A program made the position numbers and the translations under genes. Below, piece by piece: positions 51,798 to 62,186 of a stretch of 64,000 nt of DNA. The notes below the pieces were generated by a model, which ran no database searches, was not told the origin of the DNA, and saw nothing but the letters and a program-made list of their open reading frames with translations. Where the stretch lies: contig NW_026894319.1 of NCBI RefSeq assembly GCF_032452875.1, forward strand, positions 1 through 64,000, written 5' to 3'. Positions within the stretch are counted from its first letter, which is position 1; the number at the start of each line of letters is the position of its first letter. This DNA comes from Bos javanicus (lineage: Eukaryota > Chordata > Mammalia > Artiodactyla > Bovidae).

Positions 51798-53199
51798 ATG
51801 AGGCCGGTCTCACGACGACATTCCAGACGTGGCCTCGTGGGTGCTTCCACATTGCGAAGCACCCCGATTTCCCGGTCCCCTCTTGGTAAGAACCCGATGC
51901 CCGGACACCTCTCCGAACTCCACCCTGTGAATGAAGTCAACACGAAGGGGCAGTGACTCGCCCGTGCATCGTCCGGAAAAACCCCAGGTTCCAAATACAG
52001 CTCGACAAGTGGCCTCTCTCCCCGGGGACATCTCGAGAGGCAAGCGGAGTTCCATGCCTCAACCCAAGACGAGGCCTGACTCTCCTGTCCCCAGTCTGCA
52101 GGGACCCTGCGATCGGAGTCTGAAATCAGAGGAACCCTGAGCTTCCTGCCTCAACTGGAGATGAGGCCCTCTTCCAATGCACCAAACCCCGTGGAGTCCC
52201 GAGAGGCCCCTCCCACCTCCAGTATCCCTGACTTCTCAGAGCCACCATGAGAAGCCCCCTGAGGTCCCCTGCACAAGTCGCGGGAAGCCAGGGTTTCCTG
52301 CCTCAACCCGAGAAAGACCTCGAGAGACCTTCTTCAACACGTCTCGAGGCCAGATTCCCCTACCTTGACTCGAGAGCAATGACGCGCTCCCCTCGCCACT
52401 CGCATGGAGACCCGACTTCCCTGGCGCCCCCCGAGAGGCTCACTGACCTCGCCGTCGTACCTCGTGAGAAACCGCGCCCTGGGGCCGCCGCTCGAGAACC
52501 ACCCCGAGACTCCCCCGTCATCGCGGAGATGAGGCCCTTCGTCTCCTGCGTGGCCTAGAGGCCAACCTCGCGACCTCTCTCCAAACGCCTCAGGAGGCTT
52601 GACTCCCTTGAGTCCACCCAGGGAGCTCCAAGAGATACCCGTCGCGCCTCGAGAGCAGAGCGGGGTTCTTTGCTTCCACTCGAGATGAATGCCTGTCTCC
52701 CCGGGTGCGCCTGGAATGCAACCCCGAGATCCCGGTCGCCCCTGGAGAGGAACATTGGCTTCCGGACACAAGCCTAGATGAGGGCTATTGGCCCTGCAGT
52801 CACTCGAGAGCAATCTCCAGCTTTCCTTCGAAACTCGAATGGAAGATTGGACTTCCCTGGGCCAACACAAGAGGCATCCTGAATTCCCCGTCGTAACTCG
52901 AGAATCCCGCCGCAACTCGAGAAAAGCCACGTGGTTCCCCCGTCATCGCAAGATGAAGCCCTTTCCCGCTACAGCGTCTCAGGAGAAGTCCCACGTTAGG
53001 AATTGGAGGTGGAAACGGTACTTGGCACCCTTGATGCGCCCCCACAAAGTTCCCCGGCATCCCGGTCTCCATGGAGAGGAACACCGAGGTTTTCCGGCAC
53101 CACTTCCTCTGAGCCCTTCTACCCTCCTGATCGCGACAGGAGGGTCGACTCCCCTGCTTTGTCTGGAAGGGGTTCCCGACCTTCTGGTCGCACCTCAGG
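51798..53199 (+). repeat. Satellite I unit 38 (1402 bp)
   Basis: First CGACGACATT, ATTGCGAAGCACC and GAGGAACCCTGAG variants. Private CGCGCCTCG, GAGGGCTATT and GAGGTGGAAACGG; ends with GATCGCGACAGG, whose dyad 2 loop contains TCGCGA. Confidence 0.9.
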
Positions 53200-54601
53200 A
53201 TGAGGCCGGTCTCACGACGACATTCCAGACGTGGCCTCTTGGGTACTTCCACATTGCGAAGCACCCCGATTTCCCGGTCCCCGCTTGATAAGAACCCGAT
53301 GCCCGGACACCTCTCTGAACTCCACCCTGTGAATGAAGTCAACACGAAGGGACAGTGACTCGCCCGTGCATCGTCCGGAAAAAACCCCAGGTTCCAAATA
53401 CAGCTCGACAAGTGGCCTCTCTCCCCGGGGACACCTCGAGAGGCAAGCGGAGTTCCATGCCTCAACCCAAGACGAGGCCTGACTCTCCTGTCCCCAGTCT
53501 GCAGGGACCCTGCGATCGGAGTCTGAAATCAGAGGAACCCTGAGCTTCCTGCCTCAACTAGAGGTGAGGCCCTCTTCCAATGCACCGAACCCCGTGGAGT
53601 CCCGAGAGGCCCCTCCCACCTCCAGTTTCCCTGACTTCTCAGAGCCACCATGAGAAGCCCCCTGAGGTCACCTGCACAAGTCGCGGGAAGCCCGGGTTTC
53701 CTGCCTCAACCCGAGAAAGACCTCGAGAGACCTTCTTCAACACGTCTCGAGGCCAGATTCCCCTACCATGACTCGAGAGCAATGACGCGCTCCCCCTCGC
53801 CACTCGCATGGAGACCCGACTTCCCTGGCGCCCCACGAGAGGCTCACTGACCTCGCCGTCGTACCTCGTGAGAAACCGCACCCTGGGGCCGCCGCTCGAG
53901 AACCACCCCGAGACTGCCCCGTCATCGCGGAGATGAGGCCTTTCGTCTCCTGCGTGGCCTAGAGGCCAACCTCGCGACCTCTCTCCAAACGCCTCAGGAG
54001 GCTTGACTCCCTTTAGTCCACCCAGTGAGCTCCAAGAGATACCCGTCGCGATTCGAGAGCAGAGCGGGGTTCTTTTCTTCCACTCGAGATGAATGCCTGT
54101 CTCCCCGGGTGCGTCTGGAATGCAACCCCGAGATCCCGGTCGCCCCTGGAGAGGAACTTTGGCTTCTGGACACAAGCCTAGATGAGGTCTATTGGCCCTG
54201 CAGTCAGTCGAGAGCAATCCCCAGCTTTCCTTCGCAACTCGAATGGAAGATTGGACTTCCCTGGGCCAACACAAGAGGCATCCTGAATTCGCCGTCGTAA
54301 CTCGAGAATCCCGCCGCAACTCGAGAAAAGCCACGTGGTTCCCCCGTCATCGCAAGATGAAGCCCTTTCCCGCTACAGCGTCTCAGGAGAAGTCCCACGT
54401 TAGGAATTGAGGTCGAAACGGTACTTGGCACCCTTGATGCGCCCCACAAAGTTCCCCGGCATCCCGGTCTCCCTGAGAGGAACACTGAGGTTTTCCGGCA
54501 CCACTTCCTCTGAGCCCCTTCTACCCTCCTGATCTCGACAGGAGGGTCGACTCCCCTGCTTTGTCTGGAAGGGGTTCCCGACCTTCCGGTCGCACCTCAG
54601 G
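53200..54601 (+). repeat. Satellite I unit 39 (1402 bp)
   Basis: Private CTCTTGGGTAC, CCCCGCTTG and GGGACAGTGAC. One-base losses at AATTGAGGTCG (about 54408) and CTGAGAGG (about 54473) offset gains elsewhere. Confidence 0.9.
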
Positions 54602-56005
54602 ATGAGGCCGGTCTCACGACGACATTCCAGACGTGGCCTCGTGGGTGCTTCCACATTGCGAAGCACCCCGATTTCCCGGTCCCCTCTTGGTAAGAACCCG
54701 ATGCCCGGACACCTCTCCGAACTCCACCCTGTGAATGAAGTCAACACGAAGGGGCAGTGACTCGCCCGTGCATCGTCCGGAAAAAAACCCCAGGTTCCAA
54801 ATACAGCCCGACAAGTGGCCTCTCTCCCCGGGGACACCTCGAGAGGCAAGCGGAGTTCCATGCCTCAACCCAAGACGAGGCCTGACTCTCCTGTCCCCAG
54901 TCTGCAGGGACCCTGCGATCGGAGTCTGAAATCAGAGGAACCCTGAGCTTCCTGCCTCAACTGGAGATGAGGCCCTCTTCCAATGCACCGAACCCCGTGG
55001 AGTCCCGAGAGGCCCCTCCCACCTCCAGTTTCCCTGACTTCTCAGAGCCACCATGAGAAGCCCCCTGAGGTCACCTGCACAAGTCGAGGGAAGCCAGGGT
55101 TTCCTGCCTCAACCCGAGAAAGACCTCGAGAGACCTTCTTCAACACGTCTCGAGGCCAGGTTCCCCTACCATGACTCGAGAGCAATGACGCGCTCCCCTC
55201 GCCACTCGCATGGAGACCCGACTTCCCTGGCGCCCCACGAGAGGCTCACTGACCTCGCCGTCGTACCTCGTGAGAAACCGCACCCTGGGGCCGCCGCTCG
55301 AGAACAACACCGAGACTCCCCCGTCATCGCGGAGATGAGGCCCTTCGTCTCCTGCGTGGCCTAGAGGCCAACCTCGCGACCTCTCTCCAAACGCCTCAGG
55401 AGGCTTGACTCCCTTTAGTCCACCCAGTGAGCTCCAAGAGATACCCGTCGCGATTCGAGAGCAGAGCGGGGTTCTTTTCTTCCACTCGAGATGAATGCCT
55501 GTCTCCCCGGGTGCGTCTGGAATGCAACCCCGAGATCCCGGTCGCCCCTGGAGAGGAACATTGGCTTCTGGACACAAGCCTAGATGAGGTCTATTGGCCC
55601 TGCAGTCAGTCGAGAGCAATCCCCAGCTTTCCTTCGCAACTCGAATGGAAGATTGGACTTCCCTGGGCCAACACAAGAGGCATCCTGAATTCCCCGTCGT
55701 AACTCGAGAATCCCGCCGCAACTCGAGAAAAGCCACGTGGTTCCCCCGTCATCGCAAGATGAAGCCCTTTCCCGCTACAGCGTCTCAGGAGAAGTCCCAC
55801 GTTAGGAATTGGAGGTCGAAACGGTACTTGGCACCCTTGATGCGCCCCCACAAAGTTCCCCGGCATCCCGGTCTCCCTGGAGAGGAACCCGAGGTTTTCC
55901 GGCACCACTTCCTCTGAGCCCCTTCTACCCTCCTGATCTCGACAGGAGGGTCGACTCCCCTGCTTTGTCTGGAAGGGGTTCCCGACCTTCCGGTCGCACC
56001 TCAGG
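54602..56005 (+). repeat. Satellite I unit 40 (1404 bp)
   Basis: Seven-A right arm at 54780. CACCGAAC shared with unit 39; AACAACACCGAG private. Confidence 0.9.
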
Positions 56006-57411
56006 ATGAGGCCGGTCTCACGACGACATTCCAGACGTGGCCTCGTGGGTGCTTCCACATTGCGAAGCACCCCGATTTCCCGGTCCCCTCTTGGTAAGAA
56101 CCCGATGCCCGGACACCTCTCCGAACTCCACCCTGTGAATGAAGTCAACACGAAGGGGCAGTGACTCGCCCGTGCATCGTCCGGAAAGAAACCCCCAGGT
56201 TCCAAATACAGCTCGACAAGCGGCCTCTCTCCCCGGGGACACCTCGAGAGTCAAGCGGAGTTCCATGCCTCAACCCAAGACGAGGCCTGACTCTCCTGTC
56301 CCCAGTCTGCAGGGACCCTGCGATCGGAGTCTGAAATCAGAGGAACCCAGAGCTTCCTGCCTCAACTGAAGGTGAGGCCCTCTTCCAATGAACCAAACCC
56401 CGTGGAGTCCCGAGAGGCCCCTCCCACCTCCAGTTTCCCTGACTTCTCAGAGCCACCATGAGAAGCCCCCTGAGGTAACCTGCACAAGTCGCGGGAAGCC
56501 CGGGTTTCCTGCCTCAACCCGAGAAAGACCTCGAGAGACCTTCTTCAACACGTCTCGAGGCCAGATTCCCCTACCATGACTCGAGAGCAATGACGGGCTC
56601 CCCCTCGCCACTCGCATGAAGACCCGACTTCCCTGGCGCCCCACGAGAGGCTCACTGACCTCGCCGTCGAACCTCGTGAGAAAACGCACCCTGGGGCCGC
56701 CGCTCGAGAACCACACCGGGACTCACCCGTCATCGCGGAGATGAGGGCCGTCGTCTCCTGCATGGCCTAGAGGCCAACCTCGCGACCTCTCTCCAAACGC
56801 CTCAGGAGGCATGACTCCCTTGAGTCCACCCAGTGAGCTCCAAGAGATACCCGGCGCGATTCGAGAGCAGAGCGGGGTTCTTTGCTTCCACTCGAGGTGA
56901 ATGCCTGTCTCCCCGGGTGCGTCTGGAATGCAACCCCGAGATCCCAGTCGCCCCTGGAGAGGAACATTGGCTTCTGGACACAAGCCTAGATGAGGTCTAT
57001 TGGCCCTGCAGTCAGTCGAGAGCAATCCCCAGCTTTCCTTCGCAACTCGAATGGAAGATTGGACTTCCCTGGGCCAACACAAGAGGCATCCTGAATTCGC
57101 CGTCGTAACTCGAGAATCCCGCCGCAACTCGAGAAAAGCCACGTGATTCCCCCGTCATCGCAAGATGAAGCCTTTTCCCGCTACAGCGTCTCAGGAGAAG
57201 TCCCACGTTAGGAATTGGAGGTCGAAACGGTTCTTGGCACCCTTGATGTGCCCCACAAAGTTCCCCGGCATCCTGGTCTCCCTGGAGAGGAACACCGAGG
57301 TTTTCCGGCACCACATCCTCTGAGCCCCTTCTACCCTCCTGATCTCGACAGGAGGGTCGACTCCCCTGCTTTGTCTGGAAGGGGTTCCCGACCTTCCGGT
57401 CGCACCTCAGG
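56006..57411 (+). repeat. Satellite I unit 41 (1406 bp, longest)
   Basis: Right arm reads GGAAAGAAACCCCC. Many private changes: GAGAGTCAAG, CTGAAGGTG, GAGGTAACC, GACGGGCTC, CATGAAGACC, GGGACTCACC, GTGATTCCC and GATGTGCCCC. Confidence 0.9.
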
Positions 57412-58816
57412 ATGAGGCCGGTCTCACGATGTCATTCCAGACGTGGCCTCGTGGGTGCTTCCACATTGCGAAGCACCCCGATTTCCCGGTCCCCTCTTGA
57501 TAAGAACCCGATGCCCGGACACCTCCCCGAACTCCACCCTGTGAATGAAGTCAACACGAAAGGGCAGTGACTCGCCCGTGCATCGTCCGGAAAAAACCCC
57601 CAGGTTCCAAATACAGCTCGACAAGTGGCCTCTCTCCCCGGGGACACCTCGAGAGGCAAGCGGAGTTCCATGCCTCAACCCAAGACGAGGCCTGACTCTC
57701 CTGTCCCCAGTCTGCAGGGACCCTGCGATCGGAGTCTGAAATCAGAGGAACCCTGAGCTTCCTGCCTCAACTGGAGATGAGGCCCTCTTCCAATGCACCA
57801 AACCCCGTGGAGTCCCGAAAGGCCCCTCCCACCTCCAGTTTCCCCGACTTCTCAGAGCCACCATGAGAAGCCCCCTGAGGTCACCTGCACAAGTCGAGGG
57901 AAGCCAGAATTTCCTGCCTCAACCCGAGAAAGACCTCGAGCGACCTTCTTCAACACGTCTCGAGGCCAGATTCCCCTACCATGACTCGAGAGCACTGACG
58001 CGCTCCCCCTCGCCACTCGCATGGAGACCCGACTTCCCTGGCGCCCCACGAGAGGCTCACTGACCTCGCCGTCGTACCTCGTGAGAAAACGCACCCTGGG
58101 GCCGCCGCTCGAGAACCACCCCAAGACTCCCCCCTCATCGCGGAGATGAGGCCCTTCGTCTCCTGCATGGCCTAGAGGCCAATCTCGCGACCTCTCTCCA
58201 AACGCCTCAGGAGGCTTGACTCCCTTGAGTCCACCCAGTGAGCTCCAAGAGATACCCGTCGCGACTCGAGAGCAGAGCGGGGTTCTTTGCTTCCACTCGA
58301 GGTGAGTGCCTGTCTCCCCGGGTGCGTCTGGAATGCAACCCCGAGATCCCTGTCGCCCCTTTAGAGGAACACTGGCTTCTGAACACAAGCCTAGATGAGG
58401 TCTATTGGCCCTGCAGTCACTCGAGAGCAATCCCCAGCTTTCCTTCGCAACTCGAATGGAAGATTGGACTTCCCTGGGCCACCACAAGAGGCATCCTGAA
58501 TTCCCCGTCGTAACTCGAGAAACCTGCCGCAACTCGAGAAAAGCCACGTGGTTATCCCATAATCGCAAATTGAAGCCCTTTCCTGCTACAGCGTCTCAGG
58601 AGAAGTCCCACGTTAGGAATTGGAGGTCCAAACGGTCCTTGGCACCCTTGATGCGCCCCACCAAGTTCCCCGACATCCCGGTCTCCCCCGAGAGGAGCAC
58701 CGAGGTTTTCCGGCACCACTTCCTCTGAGCCCCTTCTACCCTCCTGATCTCGACAGGAGGGTCGACTCCCCTGCTTTGTCTGGAAGGGGTTCCCGACCTT
58801 CCGGTCGCACCTCAGG
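57412..58816 (+). repeat. Satellite I unit 42 (1405 bp)
   Basis: Private CGATGTCATT, CACCTCCCCG, GAAAGGGCAG, CCAGAATTTCC, a second EcoRI-like loss/gain region near 57908, CTTTAGAGG and GTTATCCCATAATC. Last complete unit. Confidence 0.88.
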
Positions 58817-59400
58817 ATGAGGCCGGTCTCACGACGACATTCCAGACGTGGCCTCGTGGGTGCTTCCACATTCCGAAGGACCCCGATTTCCCAGTCCCCT
58901 CTTGATAAGAACCCGATGCCCGCACACCTCTTCGAACTCCACCCTGTGAATGAAGTCAACATGAAGGGGCAGTGACTCGCCCGTGCATCATCCGGAAAAA
59001 ACCCCAGGTTCCAAATACAGCTCGACAAGTGGCCTCTCTCCCCGGGGACACCTCGAGAGGCAAGCGGAGTTCCATGCCTCACCCCAAGACGAGGCCTGAC
59101 TCTCCTGTCCCAAGTCTGCAAGGACCCTGCGATCGGAGTCTGAAATCAGAGGAACCCTGAGGTTCCTGCCTGAACTGGAGATGAGGCCCTCTTCCAATGC
59201 ACCAAACCCAGTGGAGTCCCGAGAGGCCCCTCCCAACTCCAGTTTCCCTGATTTCTCAGAGCCACCAGGAGAAGCCCCCTGAGGTCACCTGCACAAGTCG
59301 AGGGAACCCAGGGTCTCCTGCCTCAACCTGAGAAAGATCTCGAGAGACCTTCTTCAACACGTCTCGAGGCCAGATTCCCCTACCATGACTCGAGAGCAAT
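58817..59400 (+). repeat. Satellite I unit 43, truncated at junction
   Basis: Only the first ~584 bp remain, ending within CTCGAGAGCAAT, where a full unit continues GACGCGCTCC. Many private substitutions (CACACCTC, CATCATCC, CACCAGGAG for CACCATGAG, AAAGATCTCG) make it among the most diverged copies. It keeps ATTCCGAAGGACC, intermediate between the core and edge forms. Confidence 0.9.
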
Positions 59401-59404
59401 AACG
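59396..59404. other. Satellite I / satellite III junction
   Basis: Satellite I identity ends in GAGCAAT (to 59400). From 59401 the sequence is ~23-bp satellite III DNA (GCTGGCAATAATAACG and on). GCAAT (59396-59400) occurs in satellite I here and also in the satellite III motif GGCAATAATCA, so a 5-bp microhomology spans the joint. No target-site duplication or mobile element is visible. Confidence 0.85.
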
Positions 59405-59640
59405 CTGGCAATAATAACGCAGATGAGCAGCCAGGAATCACGCAGCTCAAGTGGCAATTATCAAGGTAATGAGCAGGCAGGAATCATGCATCTCAGCTGG
59501 CAATTATCAAGCCGATGAGCATGCAGGAATCACTCAGCTAAGCTGGCGATTATCAAGCCGATGAACAGGCAGTAATTACGCAGCTCAGCTGGCACTTGTC
59601 AAGCAGCTGAGCAGACATGAAAAACGCAGGTCATTAGGCC
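59401..59640 (+). repeat. Satellite III Pvu block 0 (5'-truncated)
   Basis: About five 46-bp motifs with mixed AGCAG and AGCCG spacers. It lacks the conserved leader that opens the other three Pvu blocks, so the junction cut into the block. It ends at CATTAGGCC, a variant of the usual CAGCAGGCC border. Confidence 0.82.
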
Positions 59641-60969
59641 CTGATCACTTGACTGAGCTCGCACTGTTCACGTGGCTGATCATGCACTGATCATGTGGCT
59701 GATCATGCACTGATAACCTGGCTATCATACACTGATCACGTGACTGATCATGGACTCTTCACGTGCCTGTTCATGCACTGATCCCGTGGCTAATCATGCA
59801 CTGATCACGTGGCTGACCATACACTGATCAAATGACTGATCAAGCACTGATCACGTGCCTGATCATGCACTGATCACGTGGGTGATCATGCACTGATCAC
59901 GAAGCAGATCATACACTGATCACGTAACTGTGCATGCACTGATCACGTGGCTGATCATGCACTTTTCATGTGACTGAGCATGCACCGATCACGTAGCTAT
60001 CCTGCATTGATCACTTGGCTATCATGCACTGATGACGTGGCTGATCATACACTGATCACGTGGCTTATCATGCACTGATCACGTGCCTGATCATGCACTA
60101 ATCACGTTACTGATCAGCACTGGTCAGGTGCCTATCATGCACTGATTACGTGGCTGATCATGCACTGATCAAATAGCTATCATGCACTGACCACATGGCT
60201 ATCATGCACTGACCCATGGCTGATCATGCACTGATCACGTGACTGATCATGCACTGATCACCTGGCTATCAAGCACTGATCACGTGGCTGATCATACACT
60301 GATCACGTAACTGATCATGCACTTATCACGGGACTGAACATGCACTGATCATGTGGCTGATCATGCACTGATCACGTGCCTCATCATGCACTGATCGAGT
60401 AGCTATCATGCACTGATCACATGACTGTGCATGCCATGATCACGTGACTGATCATTCTCTGATCACGTGGCTATCATGCACTGATCATGAGGCTTATCAT
60501 ACATTGATCACCTAAATAATCATGCACTGATCACGTAGCGATCTTGCACTGATCACGTGGCTGATCAGGCACTGATCACTTAGCTATCATGCACTGATCA
60601 CATGACTGCGCAAAAACTGATCACGTGGATATCATACACTGGACACATGACAGATCATGCACTGATCACGTGACTGAGCATGCACTGATCTGGTGGCTCT
60701 CATGCATTGATCACGTGGTTGATCATACACTGATCACGTGACTGATCATGCACTGATCACCTGGCTATCATGCACTGATCACGTAGCTGATCTGGCACTG
60801 ATCACGTGACTGATCATGCAGTGATCACGTCGCTATCATGCACTGATCTCGAGATTGCCCGTGCACTGATCACGAAGATGACCATACACTGAACACTTGG
60901 CAGATCATGCACTGAAACGTGACTGATCATGCACTGATCACGTGGCTATCATGCACTGATCATGTGCCT
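59641..60969 (+). repeat. Satellite III Sau block 0 (1329 bp)
   Basis: About 58 copies of the 22-23-bp motif. The 23-bp form reads GCTGATCATGCAC and the 22-bp form GCTATCATGCAC. It is much longer than the Sau blocks of the next cycle (805 and 375 bp). Confidence 0.85.
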
Positions 60970-61851
60970 CACGAGGGAATAATCAAAGAGCTGAGCAGGC
61001 ACAAATCAGGGAATCAGCAGGCAATAATCATGGACATCAGCTGTGATGAATCATGCTGCTCAGCGGGCAATAATCAAGCAGCTGAGCACGCAGGAATCAC
61101 ACGGCTCAGCTGGCAAAAGTCAACCAGATGAGCAGGCAGGAATCACGCAGCTCAGCTGGCAACCATCAAGCAGCTGAGCAGGCAGAAATCACACGGCTCA
61201 GCTGGCACATATCAAGCAGATTAGCATGCAGGTAATACGCAGCTCAGCTGGCAATTATCAAGCCGATGAGCAAGCAGGAATCAAGCAACTCAGCTGGCAA
61301 AAGTCAACCAGATGAGCAGGCAGGAATCACGCAGCTCAGCTGGCAATAATCAAGCAGCTGAGCACGCAGGAATCACACGGCTCAGCTGGCAAAAGTCAAC
61401 CAGATGAGCAGGCAGGAATCACGCAGCTCAGCTGGCAACCATCAAGCAGCTGAGCAGGCAGAAATCACACGGCTCAGCTGGCAAATATCAAGCAGATTAG
61501 CATGCAGGTAATACGCAGCTCAGCTGGCAATTATCAAGCAGATGAGCAGTTAGGAATCACGCAGCTCAGCTGGAAGTTATCAAGCAGGTGAGCAGGCAGG
61601 AATCACGCAGCTCACCTGGCAATTGTCAACCAGATGAGTAGGCAGGAATCACGAAGGTCAGCTGGCAATTATGAAACACATGAGCAGGCAGGAATCACGA
61701 AGCTCAGCTGGCACTTATCAAGCAGGTGATTAGGCAGGAATCATGCAGCTAAGCTGGCAATCATCCAGCAGATAAGCAGCCAGAAATCACACAGCTCAGC
61801 TGGCAATAATCAAGCAGATGAACAGACAGGAATCACACAGCTCATCAGGCC
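60970..61851 (+). repeat. Satellite III Pvu block 1 (882 bp)
   Basis: Opens with a ~95-bp leader (60970-61064) containing AATAATCAAAGAGCTGAGC and GAATCATGCTGCTCAGC, then 46-bp motifs. It contains a 276-bp-offset internal duplication and ends CTCATCAGGCC. Confidence 0.86.
61066..61539 (+). repeat. Direct duplication, 276-bp offset
   Basis: 61066-61263 and 61342-61539 match at nearly every base over ~198 bp; visible differences include GCACAT/GCAAAT and AGCCG/AGCAG. The offset of 276 bp is 12 x 23, so the duplication kept repeat phase. Confidence 0.82.
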
Positions 61852-61912
61852 CTGATCATGTGACTGAGCACGCACTGTTCACGTGACTGATCATGCACTG
61901 ATCACGGGCCTC

Positions 61913-62099
61913 ATCATGCACTGATCACGTGGCTGATCATGCACTGATCACGTGACTGATCATGCACTTATCACTTGGGTATCATGCACTGATCACGTGG
62001 CTGAGCATGCACTGTTCACGTGGCTATCATGCACTGATCACGTGGCTGATCATGCACTGATCACGTGACTGATCATGCACTTATCACTTGGGTATCATC
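61913..62099 (+). repeat. 113-bp direct duplication in Sau block 1
   Basis: A ~74-bp stretch at 61913 repeats at 62026 with one visible difference (ATGCAC/ATCCAC at the end), including the rare CACTTGGGTATC motif. The 113-bp offset equals five subrepeats (three of 23, two of 22). Confidence 0.8.
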
Positions 62100-62186
62100 C
62101 ACTGATCATGAAACTGATCATGCACTGATTACGTGGCTATCATGCAATGATCAGGTGCCTATAATGCACTGATCACGTGGCTGATC

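Larger units (their letters stand above)
1..59400 (+). repeat. Bovine satellite I (1.715-type) tandem array
   Basis: A landmark (ATGAGGCCGG) recurs at 50, 1450, 2848, 4246 and so on to 58817, always on the + strand, with spacings of 1396-1406 bp. Each complete unit has one EcoRI site about 1080 bp in (for example 1132-1137 and 5325-5330) and many CTCGAG sites. Unit length, GC- and CpG-rich composition and ~31-bp internal period agree with bovine satellite I, a major centromeric satellite of cattle; related satellites in sheep and goat have shorter units. Diagnostic sites used in the unit entries, as offsets in a core unit: left arm of dyad 1 (~156), C/T site (~210), G/A site (~511), mid C-run (~589), terminal C-run (~1298; 4C or 5C). 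The closely related 1.711b satellite carries a large insertion that is absent here. Species cannot be fixed within Bovini from this alone. Confidence 0.93.
1..59400 (+). repeat. Decayed ~31-bp subrepeats inside satellite I units
   Basis: Each unit is built from diverged short repeats. Related motifs (TCGAG, or a one-base variant, often followed by A or G-A-T-G-A-G) recur at roughly 29-34 bp: for example near 713, 743, 773 and 807, and exactly 31 bp apart at 900 and 931. GCCTCAAC recurs at 308 and 400 (92 bp, about three subrepeats). A unit of 1397-1402 bp therefore holds about 45 subrepeats, as reported for this satellite family. Because 31 is not a multiple of three, a subrepeat sequence lacking stop codons in all frames gives long accidental open frames. 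Confidence 0.8.

Noticed and set aside
57852..58568. Long open frames on both strands, up to 238 codons, in nearly every unit
   Set aside because: They recur with every unit, overlap on both strands and change length with 1-bp C-run indels (for example 130, 137 or 197 codons for the same region). The residues follow the 31-bp repeat, no domain is recognisable, and no conserved start context exists. They reflect stop-poor repeat DNA, not genes.
1..59400. Tandem genes or rDNA-like units
   Set aside because: The 1.4-kb units show no rRNA- or tRNA-like sequence and contain a decayed 31-bp period, which is typical of satellite DNA.
1..59400. 1.711b satellite in place of 1.715
   Set aside because: That family is a satellite I-like repeat carrying a large insertion of over 1 kb; no unit here contains an insertion larger than a few bases.
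59300..59700. Retroelement (BovB, SINE or ERV) at the junction
   Set aside because: No poly-A tail, LTR ends, target duplication or coding remnant is visible; satellite I passes directly into satellite III.
59641..60969. CRISPR-like array of 23-bp repeats
   Set aside because: Repeats are directly adjacent, with no unique spacers, no leader and no cas genes, in mammalian satellite DNA.
60919..61131. Open frames of 60-70 codons in satellite III
   Set aside because: Both cases (also 63335-63523) span the Sau/Pvu border leader and are explained by the shared repeat sequence.
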